DNA of 37,511 nt from Emticicia sp. (GCA_023254245.1 JALQYE010000017.1:1-37511); one strand, 5' to 3'; positions 27,492-34,857 are shown, numbered from the stretch's first letter. Made by a program: numbers and translations. The notes: a model not told the origin generated them from the letters alone.

Positions 27492-28640
27492 CGTTCCTCT
27501 AAAACAATTTTTAGTATTATTCTACTGCTGGTTTTACAATCAGTATTGAAAAGAAAGAATTTGGCACCTTACCCGATGGCACTAAAGCGGAGCTTTTTAC
27601 GCTTCGGAATAGCAGTGGGATGGAAACCCAGATTACAAACTACGGCGGAATTATTACAAGCCTAACAGCCCCTGATAAAAATGGAAAATATGAAAAAGTA
27701 ACACTTGGTTGCGAAACCCTCGATACTTACCTAAAGGGGGGGGGGCGTTTTTTGGAGCATTGGTAGGAAGATACGGCAATCGAATTGGTAAAGGCAAATT
27801 TACGCTTGATGGCCAAGAATATACGTTAGCCAAAAACAATGGTCCGAATGCCCTACACGGTGGAAAAAAGGGTTTTGATAAAGTACTTTGGAAAGCCACT
27901 GCAATAGATAGCCAAGAACCACAGCTAAAATTGAATTATACATCGGTTGATGGAGAAGAAGGGTACCCAAGAAACTTAGATGTGGAAGTTATTTACACCC
28001 TCAAAAAGGATAATTCTCTAAAGATTGACTACAAAGCTAAAACAGATAAAACAACCGTCATCAACCTTACGAATCATACCTATTTCAATCTTACGGGTAA
28101 TGTAAATAAAGAAATCCTTGACCACGAAGTCACTATCTTAGCTGATAAATTAGTGTCTGTTGACAGAACGTTAATTCCAACGGGAGAACTCACGACTGTG
28201 GCGGGCACTCTATTCGATTTCTTGACCGCTCACAAAATTGGCGAACGAATCAACGATGCCAACGACCCACAAATTAAATTTGGAAAAGGCTATGACCACT
28301 GCTGGGCTTTTACTGATTCGAGTAAAAAACTAAAAAATGTGACTTCAGTTTATGAGCCAACCACTGGTCGAAAAATGGAAGTTTTCACCACCGAACCCGC
28401 CGTTCAATTTTATTCGGGAAATTTCTTAGATGGTATGACTTTATTGCTTGGTAGTTTTTATCAATGCGTACATTAACCTTTCATAATTCTCTCATCGTAA
28501 TTACATTTTCGCCCTCCTTAATTCGACAATTTCCAACGCATATTTTTTCATTAATATGTTCCTCAAACAAGCTTATTCAAACATAAAAACTTCTCAAATA
28601 CGATACAACGGATTATATAAAGAAAGATTATAAGTTAATA

Positions 28641-30044
28641 CTATAAAAGGCTATTTATCTTTTGCTCAAAAACCTGACTTAATTCATTGAATTTGATTGA
28701 AAATCTATTCTCAAACCAATCCATCATCAATGCTCCAAAACTACCTCCAAGCTTATAATTATAAATTAGTTCTTCGTTACTATCGGGAATTATACCAGGT
28801 AGATTTGTCTCATAATGTTCAAGAGCAATTTGAATAATAAAAGGTGGATTAATTTGCTCTCGAAGTGCTTTCAGTTCGGAGGTAAACTCTGCAGCCAAAG
28901 TCTTATTCTCCAGCAAAAGCATTTCTATCAATTTTAGTTTTGCCTCACTAAAGTCTTGCCTCAATTGTTCGAGTTGTTGCTCTTTAGATAATTTTTGCTC
29001 TTTTAATTTTAGTTCTTCTTTCTGTTTTTGTCTTTGAGCTTCCTGTATTTTTTTTTCTTCTTGAATTGGGTCAAAAATATTGGGCTGAGACATCATCGAC
29101 TGAATAAAACCCATCGGATTTGCCACCTTCTGCCCTACTTGTATCAAATTTTTCACAAGTATAATTCTTGATTTTATATATTCTTCTGGGTAAAGTTTCA
29201 ACCATTTTTGTACAGTTTTCAAACTCGCTCCTTTAAAATCACGAACCATCGAAAATATCTCACGCTCTACTAAATTCTGAACATTGATGTCGAGTTGCGG
29301 TAAATCAAGGACTTCTTCTTCATTTCTCGAATCAACAACTTTATTATTCTTGAAAATATTAAATACTAATTCCGAAATTTGTTTTCCATATTTGATTTCA
29401 TCAAAAGTGAAACGAATATCTGTACTTTCTTGAAGGTCTTCCTGAGCCTTTAAAATTACTCTCTGTTTAAAATTTGCGTAGAGCGGATATTTATCTGAAA
29501 TATCAAGCATCTCTTTCAACTCTTGCACGCTAAATCTTCTCTTACCAATTCGCTCATATTGTTTCAATAGCTCATAAATTCTAACAGAGAACGAACTCTG
29601 AATCCCCAATACGTTACGTATATCATACATCAAATATTGGGTTTGTAATTGAAGTAAAAAGGGTTTCATCTTGGGATGAAAAGAAATATCTACGTAATTT
29701 CCATCTTTCACAAAGCTGTCCACCCCTACTGCAATATGTGTCTGAAATTCTTTTAAACCTTCGGGCGTATCTCTAATTATTCTGATTTCTTTTTTTGTTA
29801 GCCCTTTCGCCCCATCTTTCAACATTTTATAGGAGTTTTTGTGCGATAAGCCAAAATCTTTAACTACATCTTTCAGATAAATACGATATTCTTTAAAGTC
29901 TTCATCATCTTTTTTTATTAACGTGAGCATTTTGGTAAATACTCGTGTCTCCCAAATATCAAATCTATATCTACCTTCTACCAAATCATTGGATTTCCTG
30001 ATGAGTTTGATTGAGCCACTTCCTTCGTTTTTATCTTTCTTCAT
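28641..30044 (-). CDS. Plasmid replication initiator, Rep_3 (RepB) type
   Basis: A 467-residue protein that would bind the iterons at 30154-30313 and open the origin. The first 230 residues fit the paired winged-helix Rep_3 fold: SIKLIRKSNDLVEGRYRF, then FLLQLQTQYLMYDIRNVLGI and SFSVRIYELLKQYERIGKRR. The C-terminal half is a long extension with a lysine/glutamine/glutamate-rich coiled coil (about residues 325-390) and a folded tail. Many Rep_3 proteins are 230-320 residues long, so this is a large version. The gene reads away from the origin, which lies just upstream. A -7-like TATATTTG lies 18-25 bases before the start. Assignment rests on fold pattern plus the iterons and parAB neighbours. 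Confidence 0.88.
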   Translation of the reverse strand: MKKDKNEGSGSIKLIRKSNDLVEGRYRFDIWETRVFTKMLTLIKKDDEDFKEYRIYLKDVVKDFGLSHKNSYKMLKDGAKGLTKKEIRIIRDTPEGLKEFQTHIAVGVDSFVKDGNYVDISFHPKMKPFLLQLQTQYLMYDIRNVLGIQSSFSVRIYELLKQYERIGKRRFSVQELKEMLDISDKYPLYANFKQRVILKAQEDLQESTDIRFTFDEIKYGKQISELVFNIFKNNKVVDSRNEEEVLDLPQLDINVQNLVEREIFSMVRDFKGASLKTVQKWLKLYPEEYIKSRIILVKNLIQVGQKVANPMGFIQSMMSQPNIFDPIQEEKKIQEAQRQKQKEELKLKEQKLSKEQQLEQLRQDFSEAKLKLIEMLLLENKTLAAEFTSELKALREQINPPFIIQIALEHYETNLPGIIPDSNEELIYNYKLGGSFGALMMDWFENRFSIKFNELSQVFEQKINSLL

Positions 30045-30061
30045 TTTAATTTAAAATAAAA

Positions 30062-30069
30062 CAAATATA
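30062..30069 (-). promoter_or_regulatory. Possible -7 box of the rep promoter
   Basis: Minus-strand TATATTTG fits TAnnTTTG and lies 18 bases before the rep start. I found no TTG at the usual -33 distance, so the call is tentative. Confidence 0.4.
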
Positions 30070-30153
30070 ACAATATTTTTAAATGTGTTATATAATCCTC
30101 AGAAATGTTATAGTTAGGGCATTACTCCGTAACTATTGTTTAGTTTTATGTAT

Positions 30154-30313
30154 CCCCACTTTTGTTATAGAAAGGTATCGAAAATAAAAAAATCCCCATT
30201 TTCGTTATAAAATCCCCAAATTTGATATAGTATTCCCCACTTTTGTTATAGTATTCCCCAGATTTGATATAATAATCCCCACTTTTGTTATAAAATCCCC
30301 CACTTTTGTTATA
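30154..30313 (+). repeat. Iteron array, seven copies of a 16-bp unit
   Basis: Units start at 30154, 30194, 30214, 30235, 30256, 30277 and 30298. Spacing is 20-21 bp, except for one 40-bp step where a unit appears lost. The consensus is CCCCACTTTTGTTATA, seen exactly at 30154, 30235, 30277 and 30298. Variants are CCCCATTTTCGTTATA (30194), CCCCAAATTTGATATA (30214) and CCCCAGATTTGATATA (30256). The period of two helical turns places all units on one face of DNA, as in Rep-bound origins. Confidence 0.93.
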
Positions 30314-30492
30314 AAATATAATATATCTTATTAATAATCAATCAATTATGTACTTGGAAAGCTTTTAAATAAAATAAAAGTAAAATAAAAGTAACAAAAC
30401 ACTGATGTTGGTATTTTAAAAATATCTTATAAATATTCAATAGATATGTAACATATAGCATATCCTTAAACTTCTTTTAAATGTTTTTTCCC

Positions 30493-30543
30493 GCTTCCCC
30501 AAAAATGTTATAAAATGACTTAGTATAACTTTTCGGGGGAAGC
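30493..30543. repeat. Palindrome made of two facing iteron-like units
   Basis: GCTTCCCC (30493-30500) pairs with GGGGAAGC (30536-30543), and GTTATA (30507-30512) pairs with TATAAC (30524-30529). The left half is CCCCAAAAATGTTATA and the right half is a facing copy. In iteron plasmids a facing pair like this is often the site where Rep dimers repress transcription. Here it lies 450 bp before rep and 246 bp after parB, so which gene it controls is unclear. Confidence 0.7.
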
Positions 30544-30639
30544 TTACTATTTAGTTTAGATACTCCAATGTGTTGATATTCAAATAGTTTGATTTTTGAC
30601 TTAAACTAATTACTATGAAAAACTTGAAACAGTGCTAAG

Positions 30640-30655
30640 TATAACATTTTTGGGG
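30640..30655 (-). repeat. Single inverted iteron
   Basis: TATAACATTTTTGGGG is the exact complement of the unit at 30497-30512, so it faces the main array. Confidence 0.75.
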
Positions 30656-30733
30656 TATATGAAAAAAATAGATATTTTAATAAGTTTAAGTTCCAATTTT
30701 GTTGTATTTTGTAAAATTAGACAGGTCAGTTTA

Positions 30734-30749
30734 TATAACAAAAATGGGG
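30734..30749 (-). repeat. Single inverted iteron next to the parB stop
   Basis: TATAACAAAAATGGGG complements to CCCCATTTTTGTTATA, one base away from the array consensus. It lies 40 bases past the parB stop. Confidence 0.75.
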
Positions 30750-30788
30750 AAGTGGAAGCTTCTCTCCTCCCCTATCAATTGTATCAAA

Positions 30789-31715
30789 CTATTTCAGTGT
30801 TTTTAAAATCTCTTTGGCTGTTTTGATTAGCTCTTCTAAGTCAGTTTTCTGTTGAGTCTTAGAAAATTTCTTAAGCATACTATTAATAATTTCTACTTGT
30901 TGTCTAATTGGATTTACAGTATTAGCAGAAACAACTTCACTCAGATTTTGGATTTCTTGGACTGTAGAAATTGGAGCAATGATTGCTGTATTTTTTCCCA
31001 ATTCCTGAATTATTCCCTTTTCAATTTTTTCTTCACCAATCAAAATTTTATTTCGTAAATCAGAGCTAAGTTTTTCAAGACCTTTTGCAAATTCAGCATC
31101 TCTTTTTATAGTTTTTGCATTGACTTTGTATTCTTCGGCAAGACGTTCAGCAGTTGAAATTCCCGAAGGGACATTTTGTCCCTTCGAAGAATTATCGGCT
31201 ATTATTTTGTTACGTTCTTCCGAAAGGACATTTTGTCCCTTCGAGAGATTTTCGGTTTTATCTGCCTTTTCGTTGTTATATCGTAAACCTCTGAAATAGG
31301 CAATTTGGGTAGGGTTTAGATTGCGTCTTCCCAATTGTAAATTAATCATATAATCTTTTGCGTCCTTGAGAGAATTAAAAGATAATTGATAAATTTCAAA
31401 GGGTAAATTATGGTTCGAACAAATATTGAAACGATTATGGCCATCAATCAAAACATAAGCGAGCTCATCTTCTTGGGTATATGGAAGGTTTAAAGTTTTC
31501 TTGTTAACCTGCCATAATTGAAGTGGACTTTGGCAACCATGCTCCAAAATATTATTCTCAAGTTGCTTAAATTCATCCTCTAAAAGTGGTGGAATTAGGC
31601 TCTGGAGTTCTTCTAAAATGATGATTTTTTTTCTAATTGAATCTGCTTGTAGAATATTACTCGAAAGTGCTTGTTTGGTTTTAGCAGCCAAAATATCTTT
31701 TATGTTAGTTTTCAT
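30789..31715 (-). CDS. parB: ParB-like partition protein
   Basis: A 308-residue DNA-binding partition protein. An N-terminal ParB/Srx-type domain (about residues 35-135) includes LEDEFKQLENNILEHGCQSP, YVLIDGHNRFNIC and LQLGRRNLNPTQIAYFRGLRY. A helix-turn-helix (TAERLAEEYKVNAKTIKRDA, about 185-205) follows, then a helical tail that probably dimerises. Between them lies a linker in which SKGQNV occurs twice; its DNA forms two palindromes described separately. The gene starts 4 bases after parA, so the two are co-transcribed. ParB would load at a centromere on this replicon and stimulate the ParA ATPase. Confidence 0.88.
   Translation of the reverse strand: MKTNIKDILAAKTKQALSSNILQADSIRKKIIILEELQSLIPPLLEDEFKQLENNILEHGCQSPLQLWQVNKKTLNLPYTQEDELAYVLIDGHNRFNICSNHNLPFEIYQLSFNSLKDAKDYMINLQLGRRNLNPTQIAYFRGLRYNNEKADKTENLSKGQNVLSEERNKIIADNSSKGQNVPSGISTAERLAEEYKVNAKTIKRDAEFAKGLEKLSSDLRNKILIGEEKIEKGIIQELGKNTAIIAPISTVQEIQNLSEVVSANTVNPIRQQVEIINSMLKKFSKTQQKTDLEELIKTAKEILKTLK
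31164..31186. repeat. 23-bp perfect palindrome inside parB (copy 1)
   Basis: Arms CGAAGGGACA (31164-31173) and TGTCCCTTCG (31177-31186) pair over 10 bp with a 3-base centre TTT. It encodes the second SKGQNVPS of ParB. The GGGAC...GTCCC core resembles the F-plasmid sopC centromere repeat (TGGGACC...GGTCCCA). Confidence 0.8.
31221..31243. repeat. 23-bp palindrome inside parB (copy 2)
   Basis: Arms CGAAAGGACA (31221-31230) and TGTCCCTTCG (31234-31243) pair at 9 of 10 positions. It differs from copy 1 by one base and starts 57 bp away. It encodes the first SKGQNVLS of ParB. Confidence 0.8.
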
Positions 31716-31719
31716 TTGA

Positions 31720-32676
31720 TTATTTTACGATTTGTAAGTAAGCGATGTATTCATCGCAGAATTCTTTATAACATTTTGCAGCTTCCGAGCCTTCGGCAAA
31801 TTTTGCAATTGCGTTTTGTGCAATCTGCGATTTCTGAAAATCAATTAAATGCTTAATTTCTGACTCAAATATTTTTACGTTTGTTACTTCTTCTTTTACG
31901 TGTGCTTTTATTCCGTCGTGTACGGTATTACGTTTCACCATTGTAAACACAATTCCGTCAATCACTAATGTTGCGTTTAGGTCTCGCCTGACTTCTGAAA
32001 TTTTTCCCCAAATAGAATTTAAACCCTTGACAGCGGACATTTCAGGTAGTAGAGTGATTAGACAACTCGAAGAAGCAGTAAGAGCTGAAATGGTAAGTTT
32101 GTTTAGGGAAGGAGGACAGTCGATGATGATATAATCGTAGTTTTCGAGTAAATGGCTCATTCTGTTTTTAAGACGAAACTCTCCGCCAGTGAGTTCATGA
32201 AAACGCATTTCTACATTGGCTAAGTCAATGTCGGAAGGAGCAAGGTCTAAGTTTATATCAATATTGACTACTGGAAAAGGAGCGTTGTCAAGTAAGGCAT
32301 CGGCGACCTGCACTTCAGGTAAATCAATTCCGAGAACTTGACTAAGGTTTCCTTGTGGGTCAAGGTCAATTAATAGGACCTTAAACCCGATATTAGCCAT
32401 GGCTTCGCCCAGAGAAACTGTAGTTGTAGTTTTTCCGACCCCCCCTTTATGATTGACTACCGAAATAACTCTTGCTTTTTGGTATAGGGTAGGAGAGTAG
32501 CCATACTTTGTGATGACAGGTAAGAGTTGATTCAAATGTTTTTCAGGAATTGCTCTGCCTTCGTTTAAAGCTCTGGTAATTGTTTGTCGTGGAATTTCAG
32601 CTTCTTTTTCGAGCGTGCTGATTGATAATGCTGGATTATGTCTTATAAACTTTAATATCTGTTCTTGGTTAGTCAT
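31720..32676 (-). CDS. parA: ParA-family partition ATPase with N-terminal HTH
   Basis: A 318-residue type Ia-like ParA. The first 60 residues carry a helix-turn-helix (ISTLEKEAEIPRQTITRALN), which in this class lets ParA repress its own operon. The deviant Walker A is KGGVGKTTT (77-85), Walker A' is LLIDLDPQGN (about 101-110) and Walker B is YDYIIIDCPP (Asp186). It drives segregation of ParB-bound DNA over the nucleoid. It is transcribed with parB toward the origin. A candidate promoter with repeated TTTGGGTA boxes lies just upstream and could be the operator. Confidence 0.93.
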   Translation of the reverse strand: MTNQEQILKFIRHNPALSISTLEKEAEIPRQTITRALNEGRAIPEKHLNQLLPVITKYGYSPTLYQKARVISVVNHKGGVGKTTTTVSLGEAMANIGFKVLLIDLDPQGNLSQVLGIDLPEVQVADALLDNAPFPVVNIDINLDLAPSDIDLANVEMRFHELTGGEFRLKNRMSHLLENYDYIIIDCPPSLNKLTISALTASSSCLITLLPEMSAVKGLNSIWGKISEVRRDLNATLVIDGIVFTMVKRNTVHDGIKAHVKEEVTNVKIFESEIKHLIDFQKSQIAQNAIAKFAEGSEAAKCYKEFCDEYIAYLQIVK

Positions 32677-32691
32677 ATGTGATAAATATTT

Positions 32692-32730
32692 TACCCAAAT
32701 ATACTAAAAAAATGTATATATGTACCCAAA
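32692..32730 (-). promoter_or_regulatory. parA promoter with candidate operator repeats
   Basis: On the minus strand TATATTTG (32696-32703) fits the -7 box, and TTTG (32727-32730) lies 23 bases upstream as -33. The 8-mer TTTGGGTA occurs twice (complements of 32692-32699 and 32723-32730), exactly 31 bp or three helical turns apart. Each copy overlaps one promoter box. This layout suits autorepression by the ParA HTH. Confidence 0.6.
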
Positions 32731-32837
32731 AAATAAATATTATTTTGGATTGATAAATTTACTGATAGTGGGAATTATTATGAATATTTATAAGCTAATT
32801 ATTGAAATTATAACGCAATTATCTCGATATAATATTG

Positions 32838-32845
32838 TATATTTG
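32838..32845 (+). promoter_or_regulatory. -7 box for the zinc-ribbon gene
   Basis: TATATTTG fits TAnnTTTG and lies 22 bases before the start at 32868. No TTG is found at the right distance upstream, so only the -7 box is supported. Confidence 0.45.
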
Positions 32846-32867
32846 CACTATCTAAACATAGATATCA

Positions 32868-33173
32868 ATGCCTACTCTCGACCGTAGTAAACTCAAATAT
32901 AATGCTAAAGTTTTTGAAAAAACTTGTTTGTATTGTGGAACAATTTATTTTGCCAGTCGCTCGACGGCAAAGTACTGTTCGTCCACTTGTCGTGGATATG
33001 CCAACCAAGCCAAAAATATCAATGAGGCTGCACCGTGGAATGAAGAAGAGCGTACAGTTGATGCTTTACTTTCTCAAGTTGCGTACCTGAAAGGACAATT
33101 ACAGCATTATATCAACGAAAATGAAGAATTAAAAAAAATATTGCTGAAATACAAAAGCTCTGACGAATTATAA
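32868..33173 (+). CDS. Small zinc-ribbon protein with C-terminal coiled coil
   Basis: A 101-residue protein not assigned to a named family. CLYCGTIYFASRSTAKYCSS then TCR gives CxxC-x13-CxxxC, a compact four-cysteine zinc site at about residues 19-40. From about residue 63 to the end a leucine-spaced helix (DALLSQVAYLKGQLQHYINE...LKKILLKY) should form a coiled coil, so a dimer is likely. The gene is divergent from parA across a 191-bp region with promoter boxes on both strands. The fold and position suggest a small DNA- or RNA-binding regulator of plasmid maintenance, but no target is shown. Confidence 0.75.
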   Translation: MPTLDRSKLKYNAKVFEKTCLYCGTIYFASRSTAKYCSSTCRGYANQAKNINEAAPWNEEERTVDALLSQVAYLKGQLQHYINENEELKKILLKYKSSDEL

Positions 33174-33262
33174 TATAAAATTACTGAATAATAACACGGT
33201 GCATAAATAGCTATAAACTGGTACCATACATGTAAAAAAGAGTCTAATTGATTCAAACCAAG

Positions 33263-33445
33263 ATGAATTTTAAATTTTATAGAGACCCAAGAAATAAAAA
33301 AGTAAATTCGGAAGTTCAATATCGTCAAAATTGGGAATATGATTTTGCTTTAGAGTATCTCATTAATTCAAAGAAAGCCCGTTTGGTGTGTAGCTCGATT
33401 AAATTGAAGGTAAGATTAAAAAGTAAAACCAGCCAGTTTTTGTAA
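33263..33445 (+). CDS. Possible small basic protein of unknown function
   Basis: A 60-residue frame from ATG 33263 (MNFKFYRDPRNKKVNSEVQY). It is rich in lysine and arginine with no signal or known motif. It lies 89 bases after the zinc-ribbon gene on the same strand. A further 30-residue frame at 33492-33584 (MAETYLQNYSDGLIPYF...) is even less certain. Either may be chance in AT-rich DNA. Confidence 0.35.
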   Translation: MNFKFYRDPRNKKVNSEVQYRQNWEYDFALEYLINSKKARLVCSSIKLKVRLKSKTSQFL

Positions 33446-33593
33446 AGTATAAAGTAAATCCTATTGTGTTAATCAAAATCTTGATTTTAAAATGGCTGAA
33501 ACATACTTACAAAATTATTCTGATGGCCTAATTCCGTATTTTCCTTTAAATATTCTTGAAAAATATGATAAAATCTCCCCCTAATAAGGAAGT

Positions 33594-33629
33594 AAATGTT
33601 TCTTTGATTTAGCAAAGAACGATACATTT
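33594..33629. terminator. Hairpin between convergent genes, probable terminator
   Basis: AAATGT (33594-33599) and ACATTT (33624-33629) form the outer stem. TTCTTTG (33600-33606) and CAAAGAA (33613-33619) form the inner stem, with four unpaired bases on one side. T follows on the plus strand. It sits next to the stop of the minus-strand ATPase gene. Confidence 0.5.
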
Positions 33630-33630
33630 T

Positions 33631-34812
33631 TCATTCTTTCAGCACTTTAAGTGGCTGTAAATACTCCCAAATATTCTCAATATTACAAACCTGCCACAGC
33701 GAATTTATAGTAAAAGCTTCCGATGATGGTGTGACAATAAAATTATGCTGCGACTTCAAATCCTGCACAGCTTCAGTATTTCCTTTACTTGTCGATGGTT
33801 TATTAGAAAGTTTGATTTCAAAAGCAGCTACAATCTCATTCCCTTTCAAAAGGCAAAGGTCAATCTCAGCCCCATTTTGTGTGCGATAATAATACGGATG
33901 AACGTTTCCTGCTAATCGACTAATAATCTGCTCAATTACGTAACCCTCCCACGAATGTCCCGCAATGATATTTGTCACTAAAGAATCATAATCATCTATA
34001 TTCGACAAATAATGAAGTATTCCTGCATCTCTGAAATATAATTTAGGAGATTTTACCAAACGCTTACCAACATTTACAAAGTAGGGTTGAAGTCTACGAA
34101 TAATAAACGAATGCTCCAGATAATCCATGTAATTCTGAATCGTAACGCCCGAAATACCCATCGAATTGCCTATATTTGAATAATTAACGGTCATTCCTTG
34201 AATCGTCACCAGCATTCTGAGTAGTTTCTGAATCACAATCGGTGAAGCTTTCAAGCCTAACAAACGTAGGTCGGTTTCTACGTAAGTTTTCATAAATGAC
34301 TCTTGCCAATCATACCATAATTCAGCATCAGGGGCCAACAAAGCCCTCGGAAAACCACCTCTTAGCCAATGTTGCTCCAAACCAATATTGCTTTGTTTTG
34401 CTTCATCAAGTCTGATAGACGTCAATTCTCGATACACAATTCTGCCAGCCAAGGTTTCCGAACTTTTGGCCAATAATTCGGGCGAAGCCGACCCCAATAA
34501 AATAAACCTGCCACCTTCAGGTTTTTGGTCAATCAGCGACCGTAACAACGGGAAAAGCGATAACATCCTTTGTACTTCATCAATGACCACTATTTTGTCG
34601 GTTTGTTGTTCGAGAAACCACTGTGGGTCTTTTTCCAATAATGTATAATCGTTTAGATTTTCTAAATCTAAGTATAAAATAGGCTTGGGTAGTTGCTCCG
34701 AAAGAACTTTTACTAAAGTTGTTTTTCCTACTTGTCTGGGGCCAATCAAACCCAATACAGGGAAAAATGAAAGTAGCTTTGGTATCTCGTTTATTAATGT
34801 CCTTTTTATCAT
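33631..34812 (-). CDS. AAA+ ATPase with DUF4143 C-terminal domain
   Basis: A 393-residue protein of the large Bacteroidota/archaeal ATPase group often labelled AAA_14-DUF4143. Walker A is GPRQVGKTT (24-32) and Walker B is IVVIDEVQ with Asp78 and Glu79. ILLGSASPEL supplies the sensor-1 region. The DUF4143 part has YFRDAGILHYLSNI and, near the end, QNGAEIDLCLLKGNEIVAAFEIK, which resembles the core of a PD-(D/E)xK nuclease fold. Functions in this family are mostly unknown; links to mobile elements, defence and toxin-antitoxin-like roles have been suggested. It stands alone with its own inverted repeat over the start. Confidence 0.88.
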   Translation of the reverse strand: MIKRTLINEIPKLLSFFPVLGLIGPRQVGKTTLVKVLSEQLPKPILYLDLENLNDYTLLEKDPQWFLEQQTDKIVVIDEVQRMLSLFPLLRSLIDQKPEGGRFILLGSASPELLAKSSETLAGRIVYRELTSIRLDEAKQSNIGLEQHWLRGGFPRALLAPDAELWYDWQESFMKTYVETDLRLLGLKASPIVIQKLLRMLVTIQGMTVNYSNIGNSMGISGVTIQNYMDYLEHSFIIRRLQPYFVNVGKRLVKSPKLYFRDAGILHYLSNIDDYDSLVTNIIAGHSWEGYVIEQIISRLAGNVHPYYYRTQNGAEIDLCLLKGNEIVAAFEIKLSNKPSTSKGNTEAVQDLKSQHNFIVTPSSEAFTINSLWQVCNIENIWEYLQPLKVLKE

Positions 34813-34857
34813 TATTCAAGTAATTTTTAAATTAATTTACAAATTTACTTGAATAAT
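34811..34857. promoter_or_regulatory. 13-bp perfect inverted repeat over the ATPase start
   Basis: ATTATTCAAGTAA (34811-34823) and TTACTTGAATAAT (34845-34857) are exact complements 21 bp apart. One arm covers the ATPase start codon and ribosome-binding region. Centre-to-centre spacing of 34 bp suits a dimeric repressor or a translation-blocking hairpin. Confidence 0.6.

Larger units (their letters stand above)
26340..28476 (+). pseudogene. Decayed second galM paralog, interrupted by IS630
   Basis: The remnant reads ATG GTA AAG AGT ATT TTA up to the IS element (26340-26357). After the IS it resumes with AAC GTT CCT CTA AAA CAA TTT, giving MVKSIL-NVPLKQFLVL, a plausible signal peptide. One frameshift near 27515-27530 leads into IEKKEFGTLPDGTKAELFTL. 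A second lies in a run of ten G (27736-27745), after which FGALVGRYGNRIGKGKF and NALHGG follow in another frame. His residues of NALHGG and LTNHTYFNL survive. The 3' end breaks at about 28435 (NFLDG, then unrelated MTLLLGSFYQCVH), removing the catalytic Glu segment seen in the intact copy at 1163-2326. At least four lesions mean it is not functional. The G run could also be a sequencing error, but the other defects stand. Confidence 0.85.
30045..30788. other. Replication origin region (oriV) between rep and parB
   Basis: This 744-bp gap holds no credible gene. It contains seven tandem iterons at 30154-30313, a degenerate one at 30097-30112 (CCTCAGAAATGTTATA), and a very AT-rich tract from 30310 to 30480 that could be the unwinding element. 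It also holds a palindrome at 30493-30543 and two inverted single iterons at 30640 and 30734. No DnaA box matching TTATCCACA was seen. A weak G-rich/C-rich hairpin at 30746-30772 followed by T on the minus strand may end the parAB transcript. Confidence 0.8.

Noticed and set aside
30632-30826. 64-residue plus-strand frame in the origin
   Set aside because: It overlaps two inverted iterons and the 3' end of parB, has no signal or domain, and its start lies inside repeat DNA.
31164-31243. CRISPR-like array in parB
   Set aside because: There are only two copies, they lie within a coding frame, and no cas genes are nearby.
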